Shown one piece after another: positions 19,712 to 29,000 of a stretch of 33,133 nt of DNA. The notes under the pieces are model-generated. The model was not told the origin of the DNA. It did no database searches and saw only the letters and a list, made by a program, of their open reading frames with translations. Each line of letters starts with the position of its first letter. Positions within the stretch are counted from its first letter, which is position 1. Position numbers and translations under genes: made by a program. Location of the stretch: the NCBI GenBank assembly GCA_002296225.1, contig DBHR01000024.1, positions 1-33,133 on the forward strand, given 5' to 3'. The DNA is from Acidobacteria bacterium UBA823 (GTDB lineage Bacteria > Acidobacteriota > Vicinamibacteria > Vicinamibacterales > UBA823).

Positions 19712-21292
19712 ATGAATCGAATCATGTACGGAGGGACGTGGATTACGGCGTTAGTTCTTGGCTCCGCGACCGCGGCAGTGGCCCAAGACGTGTCGCCACT
19801 GACACGGGCCGAGGCTTCGGGGTTCATGGAGACGACACGTCATGTCGAGGCTGAGGTATTTCTCCACGAGGTGGCCGACCGCTCACCAGACATCACTTTG
19901 ACCAGTTTCGGGTATTCGATGGAAGGCCGCACGCTGTGGCTGGCGGTTGTTGGTGATGCGGACGGGTCGGCCGAAAGCGTGCGTCAGAGCGGGAAAACAC
20001 GGGTCTATATCCAAGGCAATATCCACGCTGGTGAAGTGGAAGGTAAGGAGGCGATGCTTGCTCTATTGCGAGAGATCGCCAACGGCGCCCATCGGAACTG
20101 GCTCGAATCGATGGTCCTGCTTGTCGCGCCGATTTACAACGCCGATGGTAACGAGCGCATCACGCTCACGAACCGACGCCTGCAACACGGACCCACTGGT
20201 GGCATGGGGCAGCGTCCCAACGCACAGGGATACGATCTCAACCGCGACCACATGAAACTCGAGTCGCCCGAGGCGCGTTCTTTGGTGCGGATGTTCCGTG
20301 ACTACGATCCCCACGTGCTGATTGACCTACACGCAACGAATGGGACTCATCATGGCTACCACCTGACTTACTCGCCGCCACTGCATCCGAATACCCCGGA
20401 ACCAATCGTCGCCCTCCTCCGGAATCGTCTACTGCCGAGTGTGACGAAAACCATCAAGGATCGCGATGGGTGGGACTTCTACTACTATGGCAATCTTCCG
20501 CGCCAGGGCTCGAACCGGCAGCGCGGGTGGTACACGTTCGACCATCGGCCTCGGTTCGGGAACAACTATGCGGGGTTGCGTAACCGCGTCGCGATTTTGA
20601 GCGAAGCTTACGCGTATCTCCCGTTCGAAGAGCGGGTCTCTGTGACGCGCCGATTCGTAGAGGAGCTTCTTTCCTACATCCACAGTAACGGCACGGAGAT
20701 CCGTCAGATCGTGACGGATGCTGAGACCGCGCTAATCATCGGACAGCAGCTCGCGGTACGCGCCGAATTCGAGCGATCGGACGCACGTAAGGAAATCTTG
20801 TTGGGCGAGGTCATGACCGAACGGCATCCACTTACTGGTCAGCCAGTGTTACGCCGGCTCGACCGGCAGATTCCGACCCGGATGTACGAGTTCGGCACGT
20901 TCGCAGCTGCGGAGACCGAACGGGTACCGAGCGCTTACTACATCCCAGCGGTTCTTACTGGCGCGATCGATCGGCTCGAGGCGCACGGCGTCCAGACCGA
21001 ACAGTTCAATGGCCCGACGACTCGTGAAGTCGAACGGTTTAAAATTGAATCGTCGACCGCTGCCGAGCGAGAATTTCAGGGACATCGGGAACGGACGCTT
21101 ACGGGTATGTACCAATTGGCGGACGTCACGCTAGCAGCTGGCACTCGGATCGTTCACGTCGATCAGCCGCTGGGCCGGCTCGTTTTTACTTTACTTGAAC
21201 CGCGTTCCGACGATGGTCTCGTCAATTGGAATGTGCTCGACGAAGTGCTCAGTGACGCGGACTTCTATCCAATCGTGCGGTCGGTTCAGTAA
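19712..21292 (+). CDS. Exported M14 family zinc carboxypeptidase
   Basis: The 526-residue protein has a signal peptide ending near AAVAQD (residue 25). The zinc-binding HxxE lies in GNIHAGEVEG (His105, Glu108) and the third ligand in LIDLHATNG (His207). NADGNER and YDLNRDH between them are typical of M14, and the Glu in ILSEAYAY (Glu298) is the probable catalytic general base. About 200 further residues follow the catalytic domain; they look beta-rich and are of unknown role. It should release C-terminal amino acids from peptides in the periplasm or outside. GGAG eight bases upstream supports the ATG. The methyltransferase gene follows directly. Confidence 0.92.
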   Translation: MNRIMYGGTWITALVLGSATAAVAQDVSPLTRAEASGFMETTRHVEAEVFLHEVADRSPDITLTSFGYSMEGRTLWLAVVGDADGSAESVRQSGKTRVYIQGNIHAGEVEGKEAMLALLREIANGAHRNWLESMVLLVAPIYNADGNERITLTNRRLQHGPTGGMGQRPNAQGYDLNRDHMKLESPEARSLVRMFRDYDPHVLIDLHATNGTHHGYHLTYSPPLHPNTPEPIVALLRNRLLPSVTKTIKDRDGWDFYYYGNLPRQGSNRQRGWYTFDHRPRFGNNYAGLRNRVAILSEAYAYLPFEERVSVTRRFVEELLSYIHSNGTEIRQIVTDAETALIIGQQLAVRAEFERSDARKEILLGEVMTERHPLTGQPVLRRLDRQIPTRMYEFGTFAAAETERVPSAYYIPAVLTGAIDRLEAHGVQTEQFNGPTTREVERFKIESSTAAEREFQGHRERTLTGMYQLADVTLAAGTRIVHVDQPLGRLVFTLLEPRSDDGLVNWNVLDEVLSDADFYPIVRSVQ

Positions 21293-21322
21293 GTGGCGGC
21301 AGAGATTTTAGCCGGGTGGGAG

Positions 21323-22117
21323 ATGGTGGCGACTGAGTCGAATCAGCGGTGGAATCCCGATGAGTACGACCGGACGGCTCGCTTCGTGTCGGACCTCGGG
21401 GCGGACGCCTTGGCTCTACTCGACCCCTCGCCAGGTGAACGAATCCTCGATCTCGGTTGTGGTGACGGGGTACTCACCGAGCGGATCATCCGCGTTGGGG
21501 CCCGCGTGGTGGCGCTCGACAGCAGTGCTGAGCAGGTTACGGCGGCTCGAGGGCGTGGCGTGGACGCGCGCGTTGGCGATGCGGCATCCCTTGAGTTCCA
21601 GAACGAGTTTGATGCCGTCTTTAGTAATGCCGTCCTGCATTGGATCAGGGACGTAGATGCGGTCCTGGCTGGCGTGCACCGGACACTGCGGTCTGGTGGC
21701 CGGTTCGTTGCCGAGTTCGGCGGCGCGGGAAACATCGAGACCGTTCGTTTAGCACTGGTGGCCGCACTTAATCGACGTGGTTTCGATGGGCAGGCTCTGG
21801 ACCCTTGGTATTTTCCCGGCGCGGCGGAGTACTCGGACCGTCTCGAAGCGCACGGGTTCGTCGTAGAGTCTGCGGAACTTTTTGATCGCCCGACGCGGCT
21901 TACCGGGGACATGTTGGATTGGCTGGCACTCTTCGGACAGCGGTTTTTCGCCGCGCTCAACGAAGGCGACCGTCCGACGGCGGTTGCTGAGGTGTGTGAT
22001 GCTGTGCGGGCTGGGTTACAGCGGGCCGACGGAACCTGGATGGTCGACTACGTCCGGCTACGCGTCAAGGCCTTGAAAGCCGATGATGGCGCCATTGCGA
22101 CGAAGCACCACGCATGA
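21323..22117 (+). CDS. Class I SAM-dependent methyltransferase (trans-aconitate methyltransferase-like)
   Basis: The 264-residue protein has the SAM-binding motif I ILDLGCGDGVLTE at residues 41-53, the acidic residue of motif II in VVALDSS (Asp66), and post-motif segments DAVFSNAVLHW and LRSGGRFVAEFGG. The arrangement with WNPDEYDRTARFV at the N-terminus resembles the Tam/UbiE-like small-molecule methyltransferases. The substrate is unknown. The start is uncertain: the frame opens at GTG 21293 immediately after the M14 stop; ATG 21323 or GTG 21326 is closer to the usual N-terminus. It is co-directional with the M14 gene and the following hydrolase. Confidence 0.85.
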   Translation: MVATESNQRWNPDEYDRTARFVSDLGADALALLDPSPGERILDLGCGDGVLTERIIRVGARVVALDSSAEQVTAARGRGVDARVGDAASLEFQNEFDAVFSNAVLHWIRDVDAVLAGVHRTLRSGGRFVAEFGGAGNIETVRLALVAALNRRGFDGQALDPWYFPGAAEYSDRLEAHGFVVESAELFDRPTRLTGDMLDWLALFGQRFFAALNEGDRPTAVAEVCDAVRAGLQRADGTWMVDYVRLRVKALKADDGAIATKHHA

Positions 22118-22158
22118 GCGTGGTCGTTGTGGATTGAGGCAGGATTGGAATTGCCAAG

Positions 22159-23127
22159 ATGATCCGACTTGTTAGAGCGTCGATCGGCATTGCTATCGCG
22201 ATGGCGTTGGTGATGTCCATTGGGGGAATGTGGCTGGCACGTCGCGAGGCGGCGCGGCTAGTCACGAGTTCCTTTGAAAGCCGGCGGCCGATTTTTGAGA
22301 CTCCGTCTGATGTCGGCATGGACTATCGCGACGTGCAGGTCACCAGTGCTGATGGGTTGGATTTGGCTGGGTGGTGGATACCGTCACGGAACGGCGCGGC
22401 ACTCATCGTCCAGCACGGCTACAAGACGAATCGCTCGACGCGACTCCTCGGGATCGCGGCGCTGCTGGTGAAGCACGGCTACGGCGTCTTACTGTCATCG
22501 GTGCGCGCGCACGACGTCAATGGTGGTGAAGTGATCTCGTTCGGCCTCGAAGAGATGCAGGACATGGCAGCCTGGGTCGCGTTCGTAGGCCAGGTCGATG
22601 GAGTAGACCCTCAGCGGATCGGCATCTTCGGCAACTCCATGGGTGGGTCACTCGCCATCCAGCTGGCCGCACAGTCACCTGCGATTAAGGCGGTTGTCGC
22701 TCACAGTGCGACCGCCTCCATTCGTAGCACGGTCGAGACGAGCGTCCGATACTTCACCGGCCTGCCGCCCCTTCCATTCGCGCCGATGATCTTGTTCTGG
22801 GTTGAGCGTGATTGGGGCATCGATGCAGATGTGCTCGACTTCACGCAGTGGATCGACGATCTTAGCCCGCGCCCGGTGCTGTTGATGCAGGGCGGAGCTG
22901 ATGTTGTGATCGCGCCCGCGAGTGGGCAACTCTTGTACGAGGCGGCTTTGGAGCCGAGGGAGCTCTGGTTCGATGCGGCACTCGATCATGTCGCGTTTTT
23001 CGACGAGCGGCCGGAGGAGTTCGAGCGGAGAGTTGTTGGCTTCTTCGACTGGTACTTACTCGATTCCTTCACGGAGCCGCTGGCCATCGACGGCTTGCCT
23101 CAGCCTTATCTACCGGAGTCCCGCTGA
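22159..23127 (+). CDS. Membrane-anchored alpha/beta hydrolase
   Basis: The 322-residue protein has one N-terminal hydrophobic segment (residues 7-27), probably an uncleaved anchor or signal, and an alpha/beta hydrolase domain. The nucleophile elbow is GIFGNSMGG with Ser160, the acid is Asp248 in MQGGADVV and the base is His277 in ALDHVAFF, giving a complete triad. The oxyanion-region motif VQHGYKTNRS is near residues 84-93. The layout resembles BAAT/dienelactone-hydrolase-like or DUF1749-type esterases; the substrate cannot be specified. It ends 138 bases before the convergent M28 peptidase gene, in a spacer without a clear terminator. Confidence 0.85.
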   Translation: MIRLVRASIGIAIAMALVMSIGGMWLARREAARLVTSSFESRRPIFETPSDVGMDYRDVQVTSADGLDLAGWWIPSRNGAALIVQHGYKTNRSTRLLGIAALLVKHGYGVLLSSVRAHDVNGGEVISFGLEEMQDMAAWVAFVGQVDGVDPQRIGIFGNSMGGSLAIQLAAQSPAIKAVVAHSATASIRSTVETSVRYFTGLPPLPFAPMILFWVERDWGIDADVLDFTQWIDDLSPRPVLLMQGGADVVIAPASGQLLYEAALEPRELWFDAALDHVAFFDERPEEFERRVVGFFDWYLLDSFTEPLAIDGLPQPYLPESR

Positions 23128-23265
23128 GACGGGGCGTTGGGTTGTTCCATTGGTCGACTTCGAGGCCTGCCGGGTTGACGAAGCGGGGTTGACATCATCG
23201 GTTGAGGCGCCTAGGCCGCGCTGCGCCATGTGTGAAACGATTCGGGCGTTGCCGCGGAGCAGTTT

Positions 23266-24903
23266 TCAAGGCTTTACTGGTGCGTATCGCGGCCGTGAAG
23301 GACTCTGCGCGAGATTCCAGCTGACCTGGTGCACAAGCCTGGCGATTGTTTCGAGCTTCTTATAGTTAATCTTTTCGGGCCGGTCGTAGGGCGTGTGGTA
23401 ATCGGGATGAAGCCCGGTGTGGAAGAACAACGCCGGCACCCCGTTCTGCAGAAATGGCCACTGGTCGCTCCGGCGCAGCAGATTCGAGGGGTTGTTGTCG
23501 TAGTCCATCTTCAGTTTGAGTCCGTACACTTCATTTGCCTCCTCGACCTCATTCCGCAGATCAGGGCTGTAGGTATACCCCATGATGTTGACGGAATTCA
23601 GGTTCGACTCGGCTGTCTGAATTTCCAGCCCGTTGAAACGCCGGCCGCCGCCAACGGGTACCTCCTCGTTGCGGCCTACCATGTCCATGTTCAGAACGGC
23701 GACGGTCTGATCGAGTGGCACGATCGGGTGTTCAGTGTAGGCCCAGGCTCCAAGCAGGCCACGCTCTTCCGAATTCCAGGCTGCGAAGAGCACCGACCGT
23801 CGTGGCCGAACACCGTCGGCAGCGGCGAGGGCGTACGCCTCGGCGATCTCCAGAAGCGCGACTGTACCCGAGCCGTCGTCATCGGCGCCGTTGAAGACTC
23901 GCCCACCATCGACGCCGTCATGGTCGTAGTGTGCGCAGATGATGATCAGCTCGTCGGACAACTGAGGATCCGAGCCCTCGATTATCGCAACTACGTTGCG
24001 GTCCGGTATGGCATGGCGGTCCACGGTGGCGATCAGCTCGACTTGCTGCTCATTCAACGGGATCGGCGTCACACCGCCATCGGCTTCCGCCGCCTCACCC
24101 AACTCTTGGAGCGTGTAGCCCGAGTCGCGGATGAGTCCTTCCGCCACGGCGGTAGAGATCTGAGCAACCGGAATTCTGACTTGGTTCATCCAAGCTGCTA
24201 GGGTGTAACGCGGCACCCGCCTCGGGTTTGCTGGCCACGCGAAGTTGGCTTGTGCCTGGAAGTCGTCGGGGCCAGCGTGATTGTGCACGTCGGTGGTGAT
24301 GAGCAGGGCGACGGCGCCCCGTTCCTGTGCAGAAAGCGCCTTCCGAATGGTGCGCGATGCTTCCGATGTGACGATGCCATCGAACACGCTGTTGGGGTCG
24401 CGCTCGCCCGGCTCATGATCGAGGATGAGGACGACCTTGTCGTTCACCGATCCACCGCCGTAGTCGTCGTGGTCGCGCTCCGGGGAGACGATGCCGAAAC
24501 CGGCGAACGCCAAGTTGCCTCTTGCGTGCCCGCTAGCGCTGAACCTGAGCGGGTAGTAGTCCTGTCGCAGGCCCACACTGCGCTTGGAGTCACCAGCGCC
24601 CGCCGTGATCAGCAACTGATTACCGTCACCGAGCGATGCCGTCATTAAGTTGTACTCGTGGAAGAAGGAGCCATTTCTACCGGCCGAGGTCAGTCCCATC
24701 CGCTCGAACCGAGATTTAATGAACTCAGCAGCCAACCGATTTTCAGACGTGACGGCCAGCCGTCCCTGCATGGCATCAGACGCTAGAAAGAAGAGGTCAG
24801 CTCGCAGGTCCGATTGGCGGATCGAATCGTTCTGAGGTGCCTGCTCCTGAGCCAGTAAGGTGGGAGTTGTCAGTATGACCAGTAGTGCGAACGTGCGTTT
24901 CAT
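23266..24903 (-). CDS. Exported M28 family aminopeptidase with PA domain
   Basis: The product (545 residues) has a signal peptide (KRTFALLVILTTPTLLAQ). A PA-like insert covers roughly residues 130-265. The dinuclear zinc site of M28 is complete: His325 in ICAHYDHDG, bridging Asp342 in NGADDDGSG, Glu379 (base) and Glu380 (ligand) in WNSEERG, Asp407 in NMDMVGR and His503 in PDYHTPYD. It should release N-terminal amino acids from peptides. Two ATGs are adjacent; the second (24903) is chosen because GGAGGA at 24910-24915 then has a six-base spacer. It is transcribed divergently from the amidase gene. Confidence 0.92.
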   Translation of the reverse strand: MKRTFALLVILTTPTLLAQEQAPQNDSIRQSDLRADLFFLASDAMQGRLAVTSENRLAAEFIKSRFERMGLTSAGRNGSFFHEYNLMTASLGDGNQLLITAGAGDSKRSVGLRQDYYPLRFSASGHARGNLAFAGFGIVSPERDHDDYGGGSVNDKVVLILDHEPGERDPNSVFDGIVTSEASRTIRKALSAQERGAVALLITTDVHNHAGPDDFQAQANFAWPANPRRVPRYTLAAWMNQVRIPVAQISTAVAEGLIRDSGYTLQELGEAAEADGGVTPIPLNEQQVELIATVDRHAIPDRNVVAIIEGSDPQLSDELIIICAHYDHDGVDGGRVFNGADDDGSGTVALLEIAEAYALAAADGVRPRRSVLFAAWNSEERGLLGAWAYTEHPIVPLDQTVAVLNMDMVGRNEEVPVGGGRRFNGLEIQTAESNLNSVNIMGYTYSPDLRNEVEEANEVYGLKLKMDYDNNPSNLLRRSDQWPFLQNGVPALFFHTGLHPDYHTPYDRPEKINYKKLETIARLVHQVSWNLAQSPSRPRYAPVKP

Positions 24904-24927
24904 CATGTCTCCTCCCGAAGGGTTCGC

Positions 24928-24933
24928 AGTATA
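24928..24933 (-). promoter_or_regulatory. Possible -10 element of the M28 peptidase gene
   Basis: TATACT on the minus strand matches the -10 consensus at five of six positions and lies about 25 bases before the start codon, leaving a short leader with the ribosome-binding site. No good -35 box is seen at 16-18 bases. Confidence 0.35.
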
Positions 24934-25065
24934 CCTTGACCGTTCCGCCCGCGGCCGTCAGCCGAAGGTCGCTTGCTTTGAGGGCGCTGCGATTCTCAGT
25001 AGCAACTGGCGCTCGGTCTGTGTCGGTAGGGGAACCCTGTTGGACCTTAAATTTATGGCCTTTCG

Positions 25066-25074
25066 TGCTAGCAT
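25066..25074 (+). promoter_or_regulatory. Possible extended -10 of the amidase gene
   Basis: TGCTAGCAT fits an extended -10 (TGnTAnnAT) 34 bases upstream of the amidase ATG, after the AT-rich stretch TTAAATTTATGG in otherwise GC-rich DNA. No consensus -35 is present at the right distance. Confidence 0.35.
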
Positions 25075-25108
25075 GGCGGCCCAAAATTGAAGGTCGAGGA
25101 ACCACACT

Positions 25109-26686
25109 ATGACAACGCGCGCGTCGCGTGTCACTCCACCGTTCTGGCCCCTCTTCACGGCGTGGCTCTTCCTCTTAGGTGGAGCCGCATGTTCGGAGGT
25201 GTTGCCGCCGGAGCCATTTGAGGTCACCGAAAAATCAATCACGGAGCTCCAGATGGCGATGGAGGCTAGGGTCGTCCTGTCGGAGCAACTCGTCGAGATG
25301 TATCTAGCACGAATCGAGGCATACGACGAGCACGGTCCAGCGATCAACGCCATCATTGTGTTGAACCCCGAAGCCGTCGAGACCGCACGTGCGCTCGATG
25401 AGGAACGCCGGGTTGCGGGTTCCCGCGGGCCGCTACATGGTATTCCGGTACTGATCAAGGACAACTACGACCTGGCCGGCCTTCCGACAACGAATGGTTC
25501 GATCGCGATGGCCGATGTGCTGCCGCCCGACGATGCCTTCCAGGTGCGCCGATTGCGGGAGGCTGGGGCGGTAATCCTCGGCAAGACCAATCTGCACGAG
25601 TTTGCGCGCGGAATCACCACAATCAGTTCAATTGGGGGACAGACCAGGAATCCCTACGACACGTCGCGCAATCCCGGTGGTTCGAGTGGGGGCACCGGGG
25701 CGGCCATGGCTGCGAGCTTTGCGGCAGCGGGTATGGGCAGCGACACTTGTGGGTCCATCCGTATCCCGTCGATGCACAACAACTTGGTTGGCCTACGAGG
25801 AACCGAAGGCTTGTCGAGTCGCGACGGCGTCGTGCCGCTCTCGCACACGCAGGACATCGCTGGCCCGCTCACACGCAGCGTTACCGATCTTGCCATTATG
25901 CTCGACGCGACCGTGGGGACTGACCCTGCCGATCCAGTGACCCTCGACGCCAATAACAGAATCCCTGCAACCTATACATCGTCACTCGATGTCAATGGCC
26001 TAGAGGATGCTAGGCTCGGGCTGTTAACAATGCTCGTTGTTCAGGAGTCCGAGGATGAAACCGTGGCCGACGTTATTTCCACGGCTGTGGACGACCTGGA
26101 AGGGCTCGGCGCCGAGGTCGTTGAGGTGGAGATCGACGGTCTGGCTGAGCTCCTGGACACCTATGTGGTCTTGAGTCACGAGTTTAAATTTGATCTCGAG
26201 GCGTATCTTGCGGCTACGCCTGCCGCGCCGGTCAGCTCGCTCGCGCAAATACTTGCCGAGCGACTCCATCATCCTGCTGTGCGCGAACGGCTCGAACAAT
26301 CGAACGCCGTGGAATCGCTCGACACTGATGAATATCGGGAGGCGATCGGGCGTCGTGACGTCCTCCGCCGCGCCGTGCTTGCCACCATGGCCGAACTCGA
26401 GATCGATGCGCTGGTCTATCCTACGATGCGCCAGCAGGCAGCGCGCATCGGTGAGCGCCAGGGGGGGGACAACTGCCGGTTGAGCGCGCACTCCGGGCTA
26501 CCGGCCATCACCGTGCCGGCTGGGTTCACTCCTGATGGTATGCCTGTAGGGCTGGAAATGCTGGGTCGGCCGTTCGCAGAGCCCAAGCTCATCGCGCTGG
26601 CCTACGCATTCGAGCAGGGCACCGGGCATCGGCGCCCGCCATCGTCCACGCCACCGCTGGGTATGACCGATCCGGTAGTTCAGTGA
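25109..26686 (+). CDS. Exported amidase (amidase-signature family)
   Basis: The 525-residue enzyme has the Ser-cisSer-Lys triad of the amidase-signature family: Lys117 in VLIKDNYD, cis-Ser192 in NPGGSSGGTG and nucleophile Ser216 in SDTCGSIRIP. GLSSRDGVVPLSHTQDIAGP follows as expected. The N-terminus has a hydrophobic segment ending in LLGGAACSE, which allows Sec export and perhaps lipoprotein modification at Cys28, although the lipobox is not canonical. The enzyme hydrolyses carboxamides; peptide amides or small amides are plausible given the neighbours. It is not GatA, because it is exported and has no gatB or gatC nearby. Confidence 0.9.
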   Translation: MTTRASRVTPPFWPLFTAWLFLLGGAACSEVLPPEPFEVTEKSITELQMAMEARVVLSEQLVEMYLARIEAYDEHGPAINAIIVLNPEAVETARALDEERRVAGSRGPLHGIPVLIKDNYDLAGLPTTNGSIAMADVLPPDDAFQVRRLREAGAVILGKTNLHEFARGITTISSIGGQTRNPYDTSRNPGGSSGGTGAAMAASFAAAGMGSDTCGSIRIPSMHNNLVGLRGTEGLSSRDGVVPLSHTQDIAGPLTRSVTDLAIMLDATVGTDPADPVTLDANNRIPATYTSSLDVNGLEDARLGLLTMLVVQESEDETVADVISTAVDDLEGLGAEVVEVEIDGLAELLDTYVVLSHEFKFDLEAYLAATPAAPVSSLAQILAERLHHPAVRERLEQSNAVESLDTDEYREAIGRRDVLRRAVLATMAELEIDALVYPTMRQQAARIGERQGGDNCRLSAHSGLPAITVPAGFTPDGMPVGLEMLGRPFAEPKLIALAYAFEQGTGHRRPPSSTPPLGMTDPVVQ

Positions 26687-26713
26687 GCGACAATTTCCGT
26701 ACGGGACTGTAAG

Positions 26714-28819
26714 GTGACGAGTGACGAACCAATCAGCGCGCGGAGCCCTAGTGGCTCGCCCAAGATGAAGGCACCGACGATGCACACCATCCAGCCCGTG
26801 CGCTTCAAGTCATCTGGTGCCGTCTCTCAAATGACCGCTGCGAACGGCTTACCTGGAATAGTGTCCAGCTCGCTGGGTGATTCGATCCGTGGCCATGGAC
26901 TAATCTTCTGGGCGCCTGACGACGGGTCAGGTGAGCGGCGCAAGCTTGACGCCATCGACACTGACCAGATTACTCCGGCTGCCGATTGCGTGTCGGAAAG
27001 TCTCGATACACTTGACGAGCGTTGGAAAGCGGGCACGTTCCGCTACCTGATGCCTGATTTCCGTGCCCGGGTGCATGCCGGCCAGGTCTTCGTGATCGCT
27101 GGTGATCGGTTTGCGATTGGCTCGTCTCGGGAGATGAGCCCAGCCGGACTGAAGGCCGTCGCCGAGGAAGCGGGTCTCGAGCTGGTCATCGTTTGTGGCC
27201 AGAATATGGGAGACATCTTCCGACGCAATGCCTTCAATCTTGGTCTACACGTTGTTCAGTGTCCGGAGGCGGTGGCTGATGCCAGTGACGGAGACGTCTT
27301 CGCGTTCAATCCTCAGACGAGAGCGCTCGCGAACGAAACGCAGCAGAAGAGCTACACGCCGGTACCGCTTACCGAGAAAGAGGAGGAGATTCGTTGCAGT
27401 GGCGGGATCTTTGCAGTCGGCCGGCGTGAACTAGGCGAGGCCAGTGCGACTACGCCCTTGATCGAGTGGCCTGACCCGGAGCGAGCTCGCCGGATGACGA
27501 CGACCGAGCAGATTATTTGGGCGCACCGGGTCGACAAGGCCGGCGAGGTGGAGCCAGGCCGAACATTTCGGGTTTACGCGGACCTTTTGCCCGCCTCGGA
27601 TGGCACCGCGCCGTTTGCTATCCATACCTTCAACCAGATTACCGGCGGTGACTGGATCTTTCCGAGGCAGGCCGCTATCGCGAACGACCACTTCGTGTTC
27701 ACTCGTCAGGCGGCTGACGACCGGCAAACTACCATCGGCCGAGATTTCGCGTGCCAGCACGGCTTGGAGAAGCCTTACTACGCGAACCCGGGCGACGGCA
27801 TCTTTCATTTTTATTTTCCCGAGCAGGGGCTGGTCTTGCCGGGGCAGTTCATTCCAGGTGCCGATTCCCATAGTCGAGCTTACGGGGCGTATGGCGCAGT
27901 CGGCGTTGGAGTCGGCTCAACGACACTCGGGTTCGGTTGGTCGACCGGCTACATCTACTTCACGCTGGTGCGCCAGCGGCGGATTATTTTTTCAGGGTGC
28001 TTGCAGCCTTGGATTAGTGGTAAGGACATTGTGCTCGAGTTGTTGCGGCGGTGGGGGGCTCAGCAGTCGCAGGGGATGTCGGTCGAATTCATCGACGCCG
28101 ACTGTCAGCTACCGATGGCCTACCGCAATACCATCGCTAACATGATGGCGGAAGGCGAGGCAATGAATGGGATCTTTGCCCAAGACTCCGTAACCGATGC
28201 TTGGTATAGCGCCAAGGGAGTCAACATGCTGCCGTATCCGGCCGTCCGGCCTGGCCCAGATGCGGTGTACGCCATCGATGAGGAGTTGTCGTTGGCCAAT
28301 ATCACCACGATGATTGCCAAGCCGTTCAGTCCCGGCAACGCGTTTCCGGCCGAAGAGGTGGCGCGGGAACGCATCACGTTTGACAAGGCGCTCATCGGCT
28401 CGTGCACGAACGGTAGCTACGAAGACCTGCTGTCGGCCGCCCTCGTGTTACGCGAGTCCGGTGCGACGCGTGCCGTGACTGATTTAGTCGTGTTTCCCGG
28501 TTCGGGGGGCGTTGGACAGCAGATCGAGCAACCCGATCCCAGACTTGGTGGCGACTCGGTTGCTGATGTCTTCCGTGCACTTGGTGGCCAGATCCGTCAG
28601 TCGTGGTGTGGTCCCTGCTTCGGTCAGGGGCCGGACGCGTTGGGCCGTGGCCAGCGCGCCATTACCACCTTTAACCGCAATTGGCAGAACCGGATGGGTC
28701 TTGGAGGCGAAGGCTATTTAGCCAGTCCGGCGGTTGTTGCCTCATCAGCACTTCTTGGCTATATGGCGCCGCCCGGCGAACTGGGGCTAATCTGGGATCC
28801 AGATCGTTTTGGCGTTTAG
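26714..28819 (+). CDS. Aconitase-superfamily hydratase with swivel domain first (LeuD-LeuC order)
   Basis: This protein of about 701 residues fuses both parts of an aconitase/isopropylmalate isomerase in reversed order. Residues about 55-190 form the swivel (LeuD-like) domain with AIDTDQITPA and the substrate-binding GDRFAIGSSRE. The catalytic part follows, with NDHFVFT, PGADSHSRAYGAYG, IGSCTNGS (Cys564) and SWCGPCFG (Cys632, Cys635). These three cysteines are the usual ligands of the 4Fe-4S cluster. AcnB also has the swivel before the catalytic domains but with an added N-terminal HEAT-like domain, absent here. Dehydration and rehydration of a hydroxy-tricarboxylic or isopropylmalate-like acid is expected; the substrate is unknown. 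The start is uncertain: GTG 26714 or ATG 26765. Confidence 0.85.
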   Translation: MTSDEPISARSPSGSPKMKAPTMHTIQPVRFKSSGAVSQMTAANGLPGIVSSSLGDSIRGHGLIFWAPDDGSGERRKLDAIDTDQITPAADCVSESLDTLDERWKAGTFRYLMPDFRARVHAGQVFVIAGDRFAIGSSREMSPAGLKAVAEEAGLELVIVCGQNMGDIFRRNAFNLGLHVVQCPEAVADASDGDVFAFNPQTRALANETQQKSYTPVPLTEKEEEIRCSGGIFAVGRRELGEASATTPLIEWPDPERARRMTTTEQIIWAHRVDKAGEVEPGRTFRVYADLLPASDGTAPFAIHTFNQITGGDWIFPRQAAIANDHFVFTRQAADDRQTTIGRDFACQHGLEKPYYANPGDGIFHFYFPEQGLVLPGQFIPGADSHSRAYGAYGAVGVGVGSTTLGFGWSTGYIYFTLVRQRRIIFSGCLQPWISGKDIVLELLRRWGAQQSQGMSVEFIDADCQLPMAYRNTIANMMAEGEAMNGIFAQDSVTDAWYSAKGVNMLPYPAVRPGPDAVYAIDEELSLANITTMIAKPFSPGNAFPAEEVARERITFDKALIGSCTNGSYEDLLSAALVLRESGATRAVTDLVVFPGSGGVGQQIEQPDPRLGGDSVADVFRALGGQIRQSWCGPCFGQGPDALGRGQRAITTFNRNWQNRMGLGGEGYLASPAVVASSALLGYMAPPGELGLIWDPDRFGV

Positions 28820-28852
28820 CCCGCTCCCACCGAAGGGTGTAATAGGTAAACG

Positions 28853-28883
28853 GACGAGCGACTATCCTCGTCTTTACTTCTCT
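28853..28883 (+). terminator. Weak intrinsic terminator-like hairpin after the hydratase gene
   Basis: GACGAG (28853-28858) pairs with CTCGTC (28867-28872) over an 8-base loop and is followed by the pyrimidine run TTTACTTCTCT. The stem has only six pairs and the tail is interrupted. It lies 34 bases after the stop codon. Confidence 0.4.
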
Positions 28884-28960
28884 AAGAGGCCTCACTACGG
28901 TCTCGCCCTCCTTCGAGCTGGACGAATTCAGTGATTACGAAACGATCGGCCACTTGAAAT

Positions 28961-28978
28961 GCGCGCCGTGGGGCGCGC
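28961..28978 (+). repeat. GC-only inverted repeat in the leader of the DUF5916 gene
   Basis: GCGCGCC and GGCGCGC form a perfect 7-bp stem around the loop GTGG. It lies just upstream of GAGGAGAG at 28983-28990 and the probable GTG start at 29001. No T-run follows, so it is not a terminator; it could affect initiation of translation or bind a protein. Confidence 0.6.
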
Positions 28979-29000
28979 CGGTGAGGAGAGACGCGCGGCA

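Noticed and set aside
23128..23265. Terminator between the convergent hydrolase and M28 genes (GGCGC...GCGCC)
   Set aside because: Only five pairs over a 12-base loop and no T-run on either strand.
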